Origin: Limiplasma sp031549415
GTDB lineage: Bacteria; Bacillota; Clostridia; Christensenellales; Aristaeellaceae
Reading direction: 5' to 3'
Assembly: GCA_031549415.1 (NCBI GenBank)
Contig: JAVBPU010000020.1
Location: 46,805-110,804 of the forward strand
Length of the DNA: 64,000 nt
Under the pieces are notes generated by a model. The model searched no databases, was not told the origin of the DNA, and saw only the letters and a list, made by a program, of their open reading frames with translations. Positions 1 to 7,837 of the stretch are shown in pieces. The stretch's first letter is position 1; the number at the start of each line of letters is the position of its first letter. The position numbers and the translations under genes are program-made.

Positions 1-826
1 CGTTGCTGACCACCTTGTAAAAATCGTTGTGTCCATGCCATTCCAATTGCTGGCTGGGGAAACCGGCATAGTGGTTCAGGCCGTAGATGATGCCGGGCAC
101 GCTGCGGGGCAGCGCCGCGCCGGGATAGCTGACACCATAGCCCATGGTGTCGCAGGCGCGGATCTTGATGGGAATGCCGCTCTCTTTGGACAGAAGCATC
201 AGCTGCTCTGCAAAGGGAAGCACAAAACCGTAAAAATCCGCCCGGGTGATGTCCTCCAAATGGCAGCGGGGCACGATGCCGCGGGCCAAGGCTTCTTTGA
301 CGATGCCCAGGTACTGCTGCATGGCCTGGGAGCGGGTCATATGCATTTTTTTGAAGATGTGGTAATCGCTGCAGGAGACCAGAATGCCGGTCTCCTGTAC
401 CCCTGCGGCCTTCACCAGCTCAAAATCCTTCTCGTTGGCCCGGATCCAGGTGGTGATCTCCGGGAACCGAAGGCCCAGCGCCTGGCAGCGCTCCAGGGCT
501 TCCCGGTCCTTGGGGGTATAGAGAAAAAACTCGCTTTGCCGCACCAACCCCTTGGGGCCGCCAAGGCGGCCCATCAGGCGGAACAAATGCTCGATCTGGG
601 CAGGAGTGAAGGGGCTGACGCTCTGCTGGCCATCCCGGAAGGTGGTGTCCGTCATCCAGACCTCGGCGGGCATGCCCATGGGCACCACCCGGTTGTTAAA
701 GGCCACCTTGGGGATGGACTGGTAATCAAAAATCTCCCGATACAGGTTGGGGTCTTTCACATCCTGCAATTCATACTGGTAATTGGCCTGCATCAGCAGA
801 TTGGTTTTTTCGCTAAACTCTATCAT
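1..826 (-). CDS. HMGL-like pyruvate carboxyltransferase domain protein (3' end outside window)
   Basis: The reading frame starts at an ATG preceded by AAGGAGA and runs off the left edge after about 275 codons. It carries the HMGL/isopropylmalate synthase TIM-barrel signature: TDTTFRDGQQS near residue 60 (metal-binding Asp and catalytic Arg) and, just before the edge, EWHGHNDFYKV, the metal-binding HxH strand. Enzymes of this family condense or split an acyl group with a 2-oxo acid (2-isopropylmalate, citramalate, homocitrate synthases, HMG-CoA lyase). The roughly 55-residue N-terminal extension before the barrel is longer than in classical LeuA. It lies 32 bp behind the aminotransferase gene and is probably cotranscribed, so an amino-acid role is likely. 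The exact substrate cannot be read from the sequence. Confidence 0.8.
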   Translation of the reverse strand, partial: MIEFSEKTNLLMQANYQYELQDVKDPNLYREIFDYQSIPKVAFNNRVVPMGMPAEVWMTDTTFRDGQQSVSPFTPAQIEHLFRLMGRLGGPKGLVRQSEFFLYTPKDREALERCQALGLRFPEITTWIRANEKDFELVKAAGVQETGILVSCSDYHIFKKMHMTRSQAMQQYLGIVKEALARGIVPRCHLEDITRADFYGFVLPFAEQLMLLSKESGIPIKIRACDTMGYGVSYPGAALPRSVPGIIYGLNHYAGFPSQQLEWHGHNDFYKVVSN

Positions 827-858
827 GCGTGTCTCCTTTTGGCGGCGGGGCCGCAGGG

Positions 859-2058
859 TTATTCCAATTCGCTGACAAAGGCGGCGATGCGGCGCAGGCC
901 CTCGGCAATGTCCTGGTTGCTGATGGCATAGCTCAGCCGGCAGCAATCGCTGGAGAAAAAGGCGTCACCGGGCACCACGGCCACGTGCTGGCTTTCCAGC
1001 AGGGCGGCGGCGAAGGCGGGGGTATCCGCCAGGACCTGGCCCTTGAAGGATTTGCCCAGCAGAGCACCCACGTTCATCATGGCATAAAAGGCGCCTTCCG
1101 GTTTTATGCAGTGAATGCCGGGAATGGCGTTCAGCCCTGCCACCAGTTGGTCCCGCCGCGCCTGGAAGGCTTGCCGCATCTCTTCCACGCAGTCCTGGGG
1201 CATGGTCAACGCTTTGGTGGCCGCGTATTGGGCAGGGGTGTTGGGGGCCGAGGTGGCCTGGCTTTGGTAGTTGGTCATGGCGGAGATGACATCCTTGGGC
1301 CCGGCGGTGTAGCCGATGCGGAAGCCCGTCATGGCGTAGCTTTTGCTGACGCCGTTCACCAGCAGCGTGCGGGCCTGGGCCTCCGGGCTGAAGCTGGCGA
1401 TGGAAACGTGCCGCTTGCCGTCGTAGATCAGCTTTTCATAAATTTCATCGGAAATGAGATAAAAATCCTTTTCCACACAGAGCTGAGCCAGGGCTTCCAG
1501 CACCTCCCGCTCCCACACGGAGCCATTGGGGTTGTTGGGCGTGTTCAAGATGAAAGCCTTGGTTTTGGGCGTGATGGCGGCGGCAATCCTTTCGATGGGC
1601 GGCACAAAGCCCTCCGCTTCCGTGGCGGCCACAAAAACGGGCACGCCGCCGGCCATGCGCACCATTTCTGGGTAGCTGACCCAGCAGGGCGTGGGAATGA
1701 TGACCTCGTCCCCCAGGTTGCAAAGGGTTTGCAGCACGGTATAAATGGAATGCTTCGCCCCATTGGATACGATGATCTGCTCCCGGGAATAGGTAAGGCC
1801 GCTGTCCCGCTGGAGCTTTTGGATGATGGCATCCCGCAGCTCCAGGGTACCGGGCACGGGGGTGTAGCGGGTCAGCCCCTTGTCCAGGGCCTCTTTCATG
1901 GCATCCCGGATGGGCGCGGGGGTGTCAAAGTCCGGCTCCCCGGCGGCAAAGCCGATCACCTTTTCTCCGGCGGCTCGCAGGGCTTTGACCTTTGTGTCCA
2001 GGGCCAGGGTGGCGGAGGGAGCGATTTGGCTACAGTTAGCGGAAATACCCAAAGGCAT
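859..2058 (-). CDS. Class I/II PLP-dependent aminotransferase, aspartate type
   Basis: A 399-residue fold-type I aminotransferase close in length and motifs to bacterial AspB-type enzymes. Visible landmarks are the N-terminal FAAGEPDFDTP strand, the NNPNGS segment that contacts the cofactor, SDEIYEKL (the Asp that pairs with the PLP ring nitrogen) and SKSYAMTGFRIGY, containing the Schiff-base lysine. It should exchange the amino group of aspartate (or a related amino acid) with 2-oxoglutarate in the cytoplasm. The ATG is set by AGGAGG about nine bases upstream. It heads an operon with the carboxyltransferase gene 32 bp downstream and has a good promoter with a structured leader. Substrate preference within the family is not decided by sequence alone. 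Confidence 0.9.
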   Translation of the reverse strand: MPLGISANCSQIAPSATLALDTKVKALRAAGEKVIGFAAGEPDFDTPAPIRDAMKEALDKGLTRYTPVPGTLELRDAIIQKLQRDSGLTYSREQIIVSNGAKHSIYTVLQTLCNLGDEVIIPTPCWVSYPEMVRMAGGVPVFVAATEAEGFVPPIERIAAAITPKTKAFILNTPNNPNGSVWEREVLEALAQLCVEKDFYLISDEIYEKLIYDGKRHVSIASFSPEAQARTLLVNGVSKSYAMTGFRIGYTAGPKDVISAMTNYQSQATSAPNTPAQYAATKALTMPQDCVEEMRQAFQARRDQLVAGLNAIPGIHCIKPEGAFYAMMNVGALLGKSFKGQVLADTPAFAAALLESQHVAVVPGDAFFSSDCCRLSYAISNQDIAEGLRRIAAFVSELE

Positions 2059-2115
2059 AGGGGGGATCCTCCTATTCGAGCCGCGGGGCGGCTGTGATAA
2101 AACGACGGATGATGA

Positions 2116-2169
2116 CGAATAACTTGCAAATTCGTGTTCGCCTACAGATTTGAAACCAAATGGCGAACA
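2116..2169 (-). other. Two adjacent hairpins in the leader of the aminotransferase gene
   Basis: The leader between the promoter and the gene contains two inverted repeats. The larger (2135-2169) pairs TGTTCGCC with GGCGAACA and, inside it, ATTTG with CAAAT around a four-base loop, with a five-base bulge on one side. The smaller (2116-2134) pairs CGAAT with ATTCG. No known riboswitch consensus is recognised, and no T tract follows, so this is not an obvious terminator. It could be an mRNA stability element or an unclassified cis-regulatory RNA. Confidence 0.45.
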
Positions 2170-2181
2170 GGGTCGAATCGC

Positions 2182-2210
2182 ATTATATCATATCTATTTC
2201 GAGGTGTAAA
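2182..2210 (-). promoter_or_regulatory. Sigma-A promoter of the aminotransferase operon
   Basis: Read on the minus strand: -35 TTTACA, 17-bp spacer, -10 TATAAT, with a TG one base before the -10. It would start transcription near 2175, giving a leader of about 115 nt. The rest of the 2059-2407 gap holds only this promoter, the two hairpins and the start region of the rightward thioredoxin-like gene. Confidence 0.75.
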
Positions 2211-2407
2211 GTGCGGGGCTGAAAAGAAAATTGAAACATTCCGCTGCGAAAGCTGCATCCACTCTGTGTGGGACAGGCGGTCCGCGGCGCGGGCACAGGA
2301 AGAAGCAGGAAAGAAGCTTTTGCAGGGTTTCTATTTCATCCCTCGTTAAAATATGGTATGATGAGGCAAACGAAAAATGTACCGAAGACGTAAGGAGGAC
2401 TCCCCCC

Positions 2408-3061
2408 ATGATTCGCAAAAGAAACATCGCAGCCCTGCTGCTTCTGGCCGTACTGCTGGCCACGTGGATGGCCCCGGCCCTGGCAACCCAAGCGACACAG
2501 GTGGATATGATCAAAGCCTTCGGGAAATCCCCCTTATCTTTGGAAAAGCTGAGGGGAAGAGCCATCATGGTCTTTTTCTTTGTGGAGAACAGCTCGGCCT
2601 GCCGGGAACAGCTGGCCCAGGTGAAAAAGATCCATGACACGTATGATCCCCTGTACCTGCAAATCATTTTAAGCCACGAATGGCAAAAGGAAACCCAGAA
2701 GAACACCCAGAAAGTGGTGGCGGAGCTTGGGCTGGAAGAGATGACCGTCTTTGAGGACAAGAAGATCAAGCTGGCTAAAAAGCTGAAGATCACCTCAGCC
2801 CCCACCACCTACTTCATTGACCAGCAGGGTATGCTGGTGGACGCCTTCGCCCATGACATCTCCTATGACGGCATGGCAGAGGTGATTGACTACATGGGCG
2901 TGCCCAAGCGGGGCGCTACGCCGCAGGCTACCGCCGCCGAGACCGCCACCGGCGGGGCCACCGAAATGCCCGCCGTCACACCCACCCCGGTTCCCGCAGC
3001 GCCTCCCGCGCAGGATCCATCGGGCGGAGCGCCCCTGGGGAGCATTGGGGTTGTGCAATAA
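2408..3061 (+). CDS. Secreted thioredoxin-like (TlpA/AhpC-type) protein lacking the CxxC motif
   Basis: A 217-residue exported protein starting MIRKRN, chosen because AAGGAGG lies nine bases upstream and a typical signal peptide ending LATWMAPALA follows. The mature part is a thioredoxin fold with a conserved cis-Pro segment (SAPTTYFID). Aligned with its downstream paralogue, VEN-SSAC stands where TEW-CPYC is expected, so the nucleophilic first cysteine is lost and only the resolving one remains. The last 55 residues are a Pro/Ala/Thr-rich tail. It lies 68 bp upstream of the intact TlpA-like gene and ccdA. It is probably redox-inactive or uses the single Cys for mixed disulfides; a binding or regulatory role is inference. 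Confidence 0.8.
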   Translation: MIRKRNIAALLLLAVLLATWMAPALATQATQVDMIKAFGKSPLSLEKLRGRAIMVFFFVENSSACREQLAQVKKIHDTYDPLYLQIILSHEWQKETQKNTQKVVAELGLEEMTVFEDKKIKLAKKLKITSAPTTYFIDQQGMLVDAFAHDISYDGMAEVIDYMGVPKRGATPQATAAETATGGATEMPAVTPTPVPAAPPAQDPSGGAPLGSIGVVQ

Positions 3062-3129
3062 TCCAAGGCTGCAAACAAGACCCGCAGGACCGGCCCGCCA
3101 CGCAAAGGGCAAGCAAAGGAGCATTGGAA

Positions 3130-3687
3130 ATGAAAAAAATGGTGCGAATCTGGATGAGCGTCTTGTTGGTGGCCCTGATGCTGGGAAACCTGGGGGCTGT
3201 GGCGGAAGGTGCGCAGCAGAAAGTCAAGCTGGATGAAGCCCTGACCGCCGCCGGACTGGATCTGACCCCCTACAAGGGCAAGGCCATTTTCCTCAATTTC
3301 TTTACGGAGTGGTGCCCCTATTGCATGGAGGAAATGGGCAGCATCAAAAAGCTGTTTGACACCTACAGCACGGATGAGCTGCAAATCGTTCTGGTGCATG
3401 TATGGGACGGCGAGGATGCCACAAATACTGAAAATGTGAAAAAAACCTATGGCATGGAAGACATGACCTTTTTTGAGGACGAGAAAAAAGCCATTGCCTC
3501 GTGGCTCGAAATCCCAGGCTACCCCACCAGTTTGTTTCTGGACAAGGAAGGCTACTTGCACACCGCCTTGGCCCAGGCCATGACCTATGAGGATATGGCA
3601 AAGATTGTGGAGGAGATGGGCGTCCAAAAGGCCCTGACCCCGGCTCCGGTCCCAGCGCCTGTGGGCGCCACGGGCAAGAGGCCATGA
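3130..3687 (+). CDS. Secreted TlpA-like thiol-disulfide oxidoreductase
   Basis: A 185-residue exported thioredoxin-fold protein with a signal peptide (ending near LGAVAEGA), the active-site motif EWCPYC around residue 62 and cis-Pro motif YPTSLFLD. ATG at 3130 is preferred over the in-frame TTG at 3124 because AAAGGAG sits eight bases before it but only two before the TTG. The stop overlaps the ccdA start (ATGA), so the two are translationally coupled; CcdA would supply electrons from cytoplasmic thioredoxin. Known relatives reduce disulfides in cytochrome c maturation, sporulation or oxidative-damage repair. No cytochrome genes are nearby, so the substrate is open. Confidence 0.88.
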   Translation: MKKMVRIWMSVLLVALMLGNLGAVAEGAQQKVKLDEALTAAGLDLTPYKGKAIFLNFFTEWCPYCMEEMGSIKKLFDTYSTDELQIVLVHVWDGEDATNTENVKKTYGMEDMTFFEDEKKAIASWLEIPGYPTSLFLDKEGYLHTALAQAMTYEDMAKIVEEMGVQKALTPAPVPAPVGATGKRP

Positions 3688-4391
3688 TCATCGACTATGG
3701 CGTAAGCCTGCCGCCCACCACCCTTTGGGCCATGCTGGGCGGTGGACTCTTGGCCTTTTTGTCCCCCTGCATTTTGCCCATGCTGCCGGTGTACGCCATG
3801 TACCTGCTGGGTGGGAACACAGAGGCAGGGGAGGAAAAGGCCGCCTGGGGCTTGGTGCTGCGCCGCTGCCTGGGGCTGGCGTTGAGCTTCATTGCGCTGT
3901 TTATGGTGATGGGCGCGGGCGCGGGTTTGCTAGGCAGCGCCCTCAAGCAGGCGGACCGGGGCGTGCTGGATATGGTCAGCGGCGCGCTGATGGTGCTCTT
4001 TGGCCTGTGGATGCTGGACGTGTTCCATTGGAAGGGCTTTGGCGGGAGGGGAAAGGCCGAGGGCCAGGCCCCTGCCATGAGCGGGTTTTGGGGCGCTTTT
4101 GCCATGGGCATTGTGCTGGCGCTCTCCTGGACGCCTTGCCTGTCCCCGGTGCTCTCCGGCGCGCTGGTGCTGGCCGCTTCCTCCGAAGGGGCCACCATGT
4201 GGACGGGGATGGGCCAGTTGGCCGTTTTTGCCCTGGGGCTGGTGCTGCCCATGCTGGCCTTCATGCTGCTGTACCAATGGCTGAAAGGGCCCATGGGCTG
4301 GGTGCGCAAGCACCAGGGGCTGCTGCGCCGTATCGGCGGAGGGTTGATGGTGGCCTACGGACTGTATCAGCTGGTGACGGCGCTGCTTTAG
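3684..4391 (+). CDS. ccdA: CcdA/DsbD-type thiol electron transporter
   Basis: A 235-residue membrane protein with six predicted helices. The two redox cysteines lie in the family positions: FLSPCILPMLP in helix 1 and SWTPCLSPVLS in helix 4. CcdA carries reducing equivalents from cytoplasmic thioredoxin across the membrane to extracytoplasmic thiol oxidoreductases. The start overlaps the preceding stop by four bases. Together with the two upstream thioredoxin-like genes it forms a compact export-side thiol-reduction module. Confidence 0.9.
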   Translation: MIIDYGVSLPPTTLWAMLGGGLLAFLSPCILPMLPVYAMYLLGGNTEAGEEKAAWGLVLRRCLGLALSFIALFMVMGAGAGLLGSALKQADRGVLDMVSGALMVLFGLWMLDVFHWKGFGGRGKAEGQAPAMSGFWGAFAMGIVLALSWTPCLSPVLSGALVLAASSEGATMWTGMGQLAVFALGLVLPMLAFMLLYQWLKGPMGWVRKHQGLLRRIGGGLMVAYGLYQLVTALL

Positions 4392-4523
4392 ACAGGAAAA
4401 AGGGAAACGGAAAAGCGTGTCTTTACAGGCCAGCGCCTTAAAAGATGCGTTTTTTTATGAAAGGCAACCCAAAGTTTCCAGCCAAATCGTCAAAAGCAAC
4501 AGGAAATGGGTGGAGGTTTCCAT

Positions 4524-4543
4524 CCTGATCCGGTACGATCAGG
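4524..4543 (+). other. Perfect inverted repeat before the XRE regulator gene
   Basis: CCTGATC and GATCAGG flank a six-base spacer, 26 bp before the ATG of the XRE gene. It may be an autoregulatory operator or a leader hairpin. No clear promoter is seen between 4392 and 4569, so the gene may be read from the ccdA operon. Confidence 0.35.
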
Positions 4544-4569
4544 CCATCAACCAGGAGGAGGAAACCGCC

Positions 4570-5487
4570 ATGAGCATGGGAAATAACATTCAATTCTTTC
4601 GGAAAAAGCTGGGCATGACCCAGGAAGCCTTCGCGGAGAAACTGCAGGTGACCCGGCAGACCATCTCCAAGTGGGAGTCCGATGCGGGCTTCCCGGAGAT
4701 GGAAAAGCTGCTGCAGCTTTGCGACCTTTTCGGTACCGATCTGGACACCTTGACCCGGGGCAACGCAGAGCAGCATTTGCAGGAAGACACCATGGGCTAT
4801 GACAAGGAAATGAACAGCTTTACCCGGGCCATCTGCGTGGGTACGGCGCTGGTGTTGCTGGGGGTTGTGCTCACCACCCTACTGACAGCCGTGGGGATCA
4901 ATGAACTTTTCGCGGGCATGGCCCTGATGACGCTGATTTTGTTTGCGGCGGTGCTGTTCATCGTCAGCGGCATCCGCCACGGGGACTATGTGAAAAAGCA
5001 CCCGCAGATCGTACCCTTCTATACCCAGCAGCAGGTGGATGCCTTTGGGCGGAAGTTCCCCTTCTTCATTGCGGTGCCCACCGCGCTGATTCTGCTGGGC
5101 ATCGTCTGGATGATGGGCCTGGAAGCGGTGCCCGCCTGGCAGGCCATGGGGAAAGAAAAGGCGGAGCTACTGTCTTTGGCGCTCTTTCTGCTCACCGTCA
5201 CCGTGGCCGCGCCCCTGTATATTTACGGAGGCATGCAGCAGTATAAATACCATATTGAGGAATACAATGCCAGCAACGCCCGCACCCCAGAAAACCTTCG
5301 CAAGGAAAAATGGACCGGGGTGGCCTGCGGCAGCATCATGATGCTGGCCACCATCGTCTACCTGGTGACAGGCTTGGGGCAGGGGACCTGGAAGGAAAAC
5401 TGGATTGTATTTGCCGTAGGCGGGATGCTGTGCGGCATTGCCTCCATGGTCATCCCGGCGGTGGTGAAGAAAAGGGCGGATGAGTAA
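4570..5487 (+). CDS. XRE-family regulator with membrane-spanning C-terminal half
   Basis: A 305-residue protein. Residues 1-65 are a Cro/CI-type helix-turn-helix (IQFFRKKLGMTQEAFAEKL, then VTRQTISKWESD). The rest contains about four hydrophobic segments, so the regulator is probably anchored to the membrane. The start at 4570 was chosen because AGGAGGAGG lies just upstream and the HTH begins immediately, as usual in the family; an upstream GTG at 4417 would add 51 unlike residues. Membrane-tethered XRE proteins of this type are common in Clostridia and their signals are mostly unknown. Confidence 0.82.
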   Translation: MSMGNNIQFFRKKLGMTQEAFAEKLQVTRQTISKWESDAGFPEMEKLLQLCDLFGTDLDTLTRGNAEQHLQEDTMGYDKEMNSFTRAICVGTALVLLGVVLTTLLTAVGINELFAGMALMTLILFAAVLFIVSGIRHGDYVKKHPQIVPFYTQQQVDAFGRKFPFFIAVPTALILLGIVWMMGLEAVPAWQAMGKEKAELLSLALFLLTVTVAAPLYIYGGMQQYKYHIEEYNASNARTPENLRKEKWTGVACGSIMMLATIVYLVTGLGQGTWKENWIVFAVGGMLCGIASMVIPAVVKKRADE

Positions 5488-5511
5488 GGAATTGTGCGGC
5501 CCAAGAAAAAC

Positions 5512-7671
5512 TCATACCTTCAGCCGGTCGGATTCGATGGATTCCGACCGGTTTCTGTCCACCATCAGCAAGGTCACCACAGTCATGTCGTCCTTGGGAA
5601 TGCCGCCGCTGGCCAACAGGGCATAGCGGAGAAGGGCGTCCGCCATGCGCTGGGGCTGAATGTACAGGCTGTCGGAGATGGCTCGCTCCATCTGTTCCTG
5701 GTCGCATAGCACGTCCGCCACCCCATCGCTCATCAGCAGGAGGATGTCGCCGCTGTGGATGCGCAGGCTCTGGCTGGTGGGCTCCACCTCCGCCAGAATG
5801 CCCAGGGGCAGGCTGGAACCGCTCACCTGCTTCACATAATTGCCCCGTACCAGCCAGGAGGCGCAGGCCCCCAGCTTTTCGCTCTGGATATCCCCTGTCC
5901 ACAGGGACAGGTCCACCATGTCCACAGTGGCAAAGCCCTCCGCTTCCGTGGCGGAGAGCATCATGCCGTTGACCGCAGTGATGGCCTGCCGCCGGGTATA
6001 CCCGGCCTCCAAGCACAGCAGCAACAGCTCCAGGGTTTTGTTGCTCACCAAATGGGCGGCAGGGCCATGGCCCATGCCATCGCTTAACAGCAGCACGAAA
6101 CGGCCCCCGGGAAATTGCCGGGCGGCAATGGCGTCCCCACAAACCGGCGCCTCCTCCCAGGCGCTTTGCTGCCCGGCGCATAGGCCCGCCACCCCCACCT
6201 CCACGCTGTAAAGGGGCGTTTCTTCCAGCTCGGTCCGGTTCCGCAGGGTTCGCACAGCGCTCAGGCTGGGGCCACCCTGCTGGCGCAGGTATCGTAGCAG
6301 CTTTTCCGGCTGCTTTCCCAGGGGCTTGAGTGAATCTGTTTCAAGGGCGGCTTGCAGGTGCCCGTCCACCCGGCGGGCATAGCACAGGCGGCCCGGGTAG
6401 CGCAGGTCCCGCAGGGCCTGGTTGATTTGGTACGAAGCTTGCAAATCTCCCAGGGTTTCGCCGCAGGTGAGGGCGCGAATCTCTGAAATGGCGTCCGACA
6501 TGGCGGTGAGGTGGGTGGCGGTCATGTCCCGTTCAAACCGGGACCGGAACCGGCTGGCCTGCTCCGAGGGGGTCAAAAGCTCCGGCGCGGACAGGTCAAT
6601 TTCTGGCAAAGCCTCGCTCATGCCCCGCATGGCGCTTTCCCAGCGCAATAGGTGCTGCTGCAAAAATAGCCCGTCCATGCTGTGGCCCGTGGGGGTTTCG
6701 GCAAAGCCGGAGGCACGTAGCCGGGTGACGGTTCTTTCTCCCCATAGCAGAAAAAGCGCCAGCCCCAGCAACACGGTGATGTGGGGCAAGGCGGGGGATG
6801 CAAAGGGCGTCATGAAAAAGGCCACCAGATGCCCCGCCAAAAAAGCAAGGGCGGAAAGCCAGCGCTTTTTGCGGCCAGCCACCAGCCCCACCGCCAGCCC
6901 GCCCAGGGCCAGGTGCAGGGCCACGCGGCTGTCATGGTGGCACAGGGCCAGGGAAGCGCCCAGCAGCAGGCCGCCAATGGCCCCGGAAACGCCGCCCAAG
7001 GCATAGGCGCAAAGGGCGGTGCAAAGCACCGCGGCCCACTCGCCCAGGTTGACCCCCGGCACACGCAGATATCCAAGCCCACAGAGCACCGCCAGTACGG
7101 GCAGCAGAGCAAAGGCCTTGTCCGCAAGGGTCTGAATGGGGCGGGTATCCCGCAGGAGGGCGATCCCCCGGGAAAAGGCCAGCGCCAGGCCCATGGCCAG
7201 GGGCACGGCGGTGGTGGCCAGCAGAATCACCAGAGGGGAGCCTGTGAACAGGGCGGAAATGGCCCTGGGGACCATGGACAGCCCTGCCAGGGTGGCGATG
7301 CCGGGCAGCGTTCGGGGGCGGCGGAGGAGCAGCAGTGCCCACAGCGCAAAGCAGCCCACATATTGCCAAAGGTCTAGGTCGATCCTCCAGAGCATGCGGA
7401 AAAACAGGGAGGCCAGCAGCCCGGCTAGGGGAAACAGCGCCGCCGCGCCCCGCTTCGGTTCTGCCAGCAGCAGCGCTGCGGCGCAGGGGGAAGGAACCCC
7501 CAGCCAGGTTACAAAAGTGAGCAAAAAGGTACAAAAGGCCCACCCAATGGGCGGTACCGCGCCCAGGGCAAAGCTGGCGACTTTGGCCCATAGCCGTTGC
7601 AGGGCCGAAGGCCGCCACTCCTTCTTGGAGGCAGGTCCAAGGGGGGTTCCTTGTTCTGTGCCAAGTTGCAT
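5512..7671 (-). CDS. spoIIE: Stage II sporulation protein E (membrane PP2C phosphatase)
   Basis: A 719-residue protein with an N-terminal block of about ten hydrophobic helices (residues ~25-310), a central region, and a C-terminal PP2C phosphatase domain (about residues 510-715) with FVLLLSDGMGHGPAA, ATVDMVDLSLWTGD and LLMSDGVADVL carrying the metal-binding aspartates. SpoIIE dephosphorylates SpoIIAA to activate sigma-F in the forespore and helps place the polar septum. The start at 7671 is chosen from GGAGGG six bases upstream; a longer frame exists to 7971 but would run through the promoter and into apbE. It is somewhat shorter than the B. subtilis protein (827 residues). The promoter has Spo0A-type architecture. 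Confidence 0.93.
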   Translation of the reverse strand: MQLGTEQGTPLGPASKKEWRPSALQRLWAKVASFALGAVPPIGWAFCTFLLTFVTWLGVPSPCAAALLLAEPKRGAAALFPLAGLLASLFFRMLWRIDLDLWQYVGCFALWALLLLRRPRTLPGIATLAGLSMVPRAISALFTGSPLVILLATTAVPLAMGLALAFSRGIALLRDTRPIQTLADKAFALLPVLAVLCGLGYLRVPGVNLGEWAAVLCTALCAYALGGVSGAIGGLLLGASLALCHHDSRVALHLALGGLAVGLVAGRKKRWLSALAFLAGHLVAFFMTPFASPALPHITVLLGLALFLLWGERTVTRLRASGFAETPTGHSMDGLFLQQHLLRWESAMRGMSEALPEIDLSAPELLTPSEQASRFRSRFERDMTATHLTAMSDAISEIRALTCGETLGDLQASYQINQALRDLRYPGRLCYARRVDGHLQAALETDSLKPLGKQPEKLLRYLRQQGGPSLSAVRTLRNRTELEETPLYSVEVGVAGLCAGQQSAWEEAPVCGDAIAARQFPGGRFVLLLSDGMGHGPAAHLVSNKTLELLLLCLEAGYTRRQAITAVNGMMLSATEAEGFATVDMVDLSLWTGDIQSEKLGACASWLVRGNYVKQVSGSSLPLGILAEVEPTSQSLRIHSGDILLLMSDGVADVLCDQEQMERAISDSLYIQPQRMADALLRYALLASGGIPKDDMTVVTLLMVDRNRSESIESDRLKV
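5524..5554 (+). terminator. Possible terminator of the XRE gene, embedded in the end of spoIIE
   Basis: CCGGTCGGA and TCCGACCGG form a nine-bp stem around a short loop, followed by TTTCTG on the plus strand. It lies 36 bp after the XRE stop and inside the last codons of the convergent spoIIE, so it could end rightward transcription. The T tract is short, which keeps confidence low. Confidence 0.4.
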
Positions 7672-7702
7672 AGGCCACCCTCCGACATCGTACGTTCCAA
7701 TC

Positions 7703-7736
7703 AGTATACCGGCGGCGCAACCCTGGCCCTGTCGAA
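7703..7736 (-). promoter_or_regulatory. spoIIE promoter with Spo0A box and 21-bp spacer
   Basis: On the minus strand there is a TATACT -10 element (7708-7703) and, exactly 21 bp upstream, TCGACA (7735-7730) in the -35 position. The plus strand of that site reads TGTCGAA (7730-7736), a perfect match to the Spo0A box TGNCGAA. In B. subtilis, spoIIE is read by sigma-A holoenzyme with Spo0A~P from a promoter with an abnormally long spacer. The same layout here is strong evidence for direct Spo0A control. Confidence 0.75.
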
Positions 7737-7779
7737 TGAAAGCGCGAAGTTTGCACAAGAATAGGGGGACGGAGGGCAC

Positions 7780-7808
7780 TTGCAACCAGAGTGGGAAACC
7801 GCTATAAT
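7780..7808 (+). promoter_or_regulatory. Sigma-A promoter of the apbE operon
   Basis: TTGCAA, 17-bp spacer, TATAAT, ending 29 bp before the GTG start of apbE. It is back to back with the spoIIE promoter; the Spo0A box lies 44 bp upstream of its -35. Confidence 0.75.
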
Positions 7809-7837
7809 GAGGCGGCACTAGGAAAGGGGCGAACGCT

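Noticed and set aside
29..2097. Long plus-strand open frames over the first 2 kb
   Set aside because: They are shadows of the carboxyltransferase and aminotransferase genes on the minus strand, with low-complexity His/Gly-rich products and no ribosome sites.
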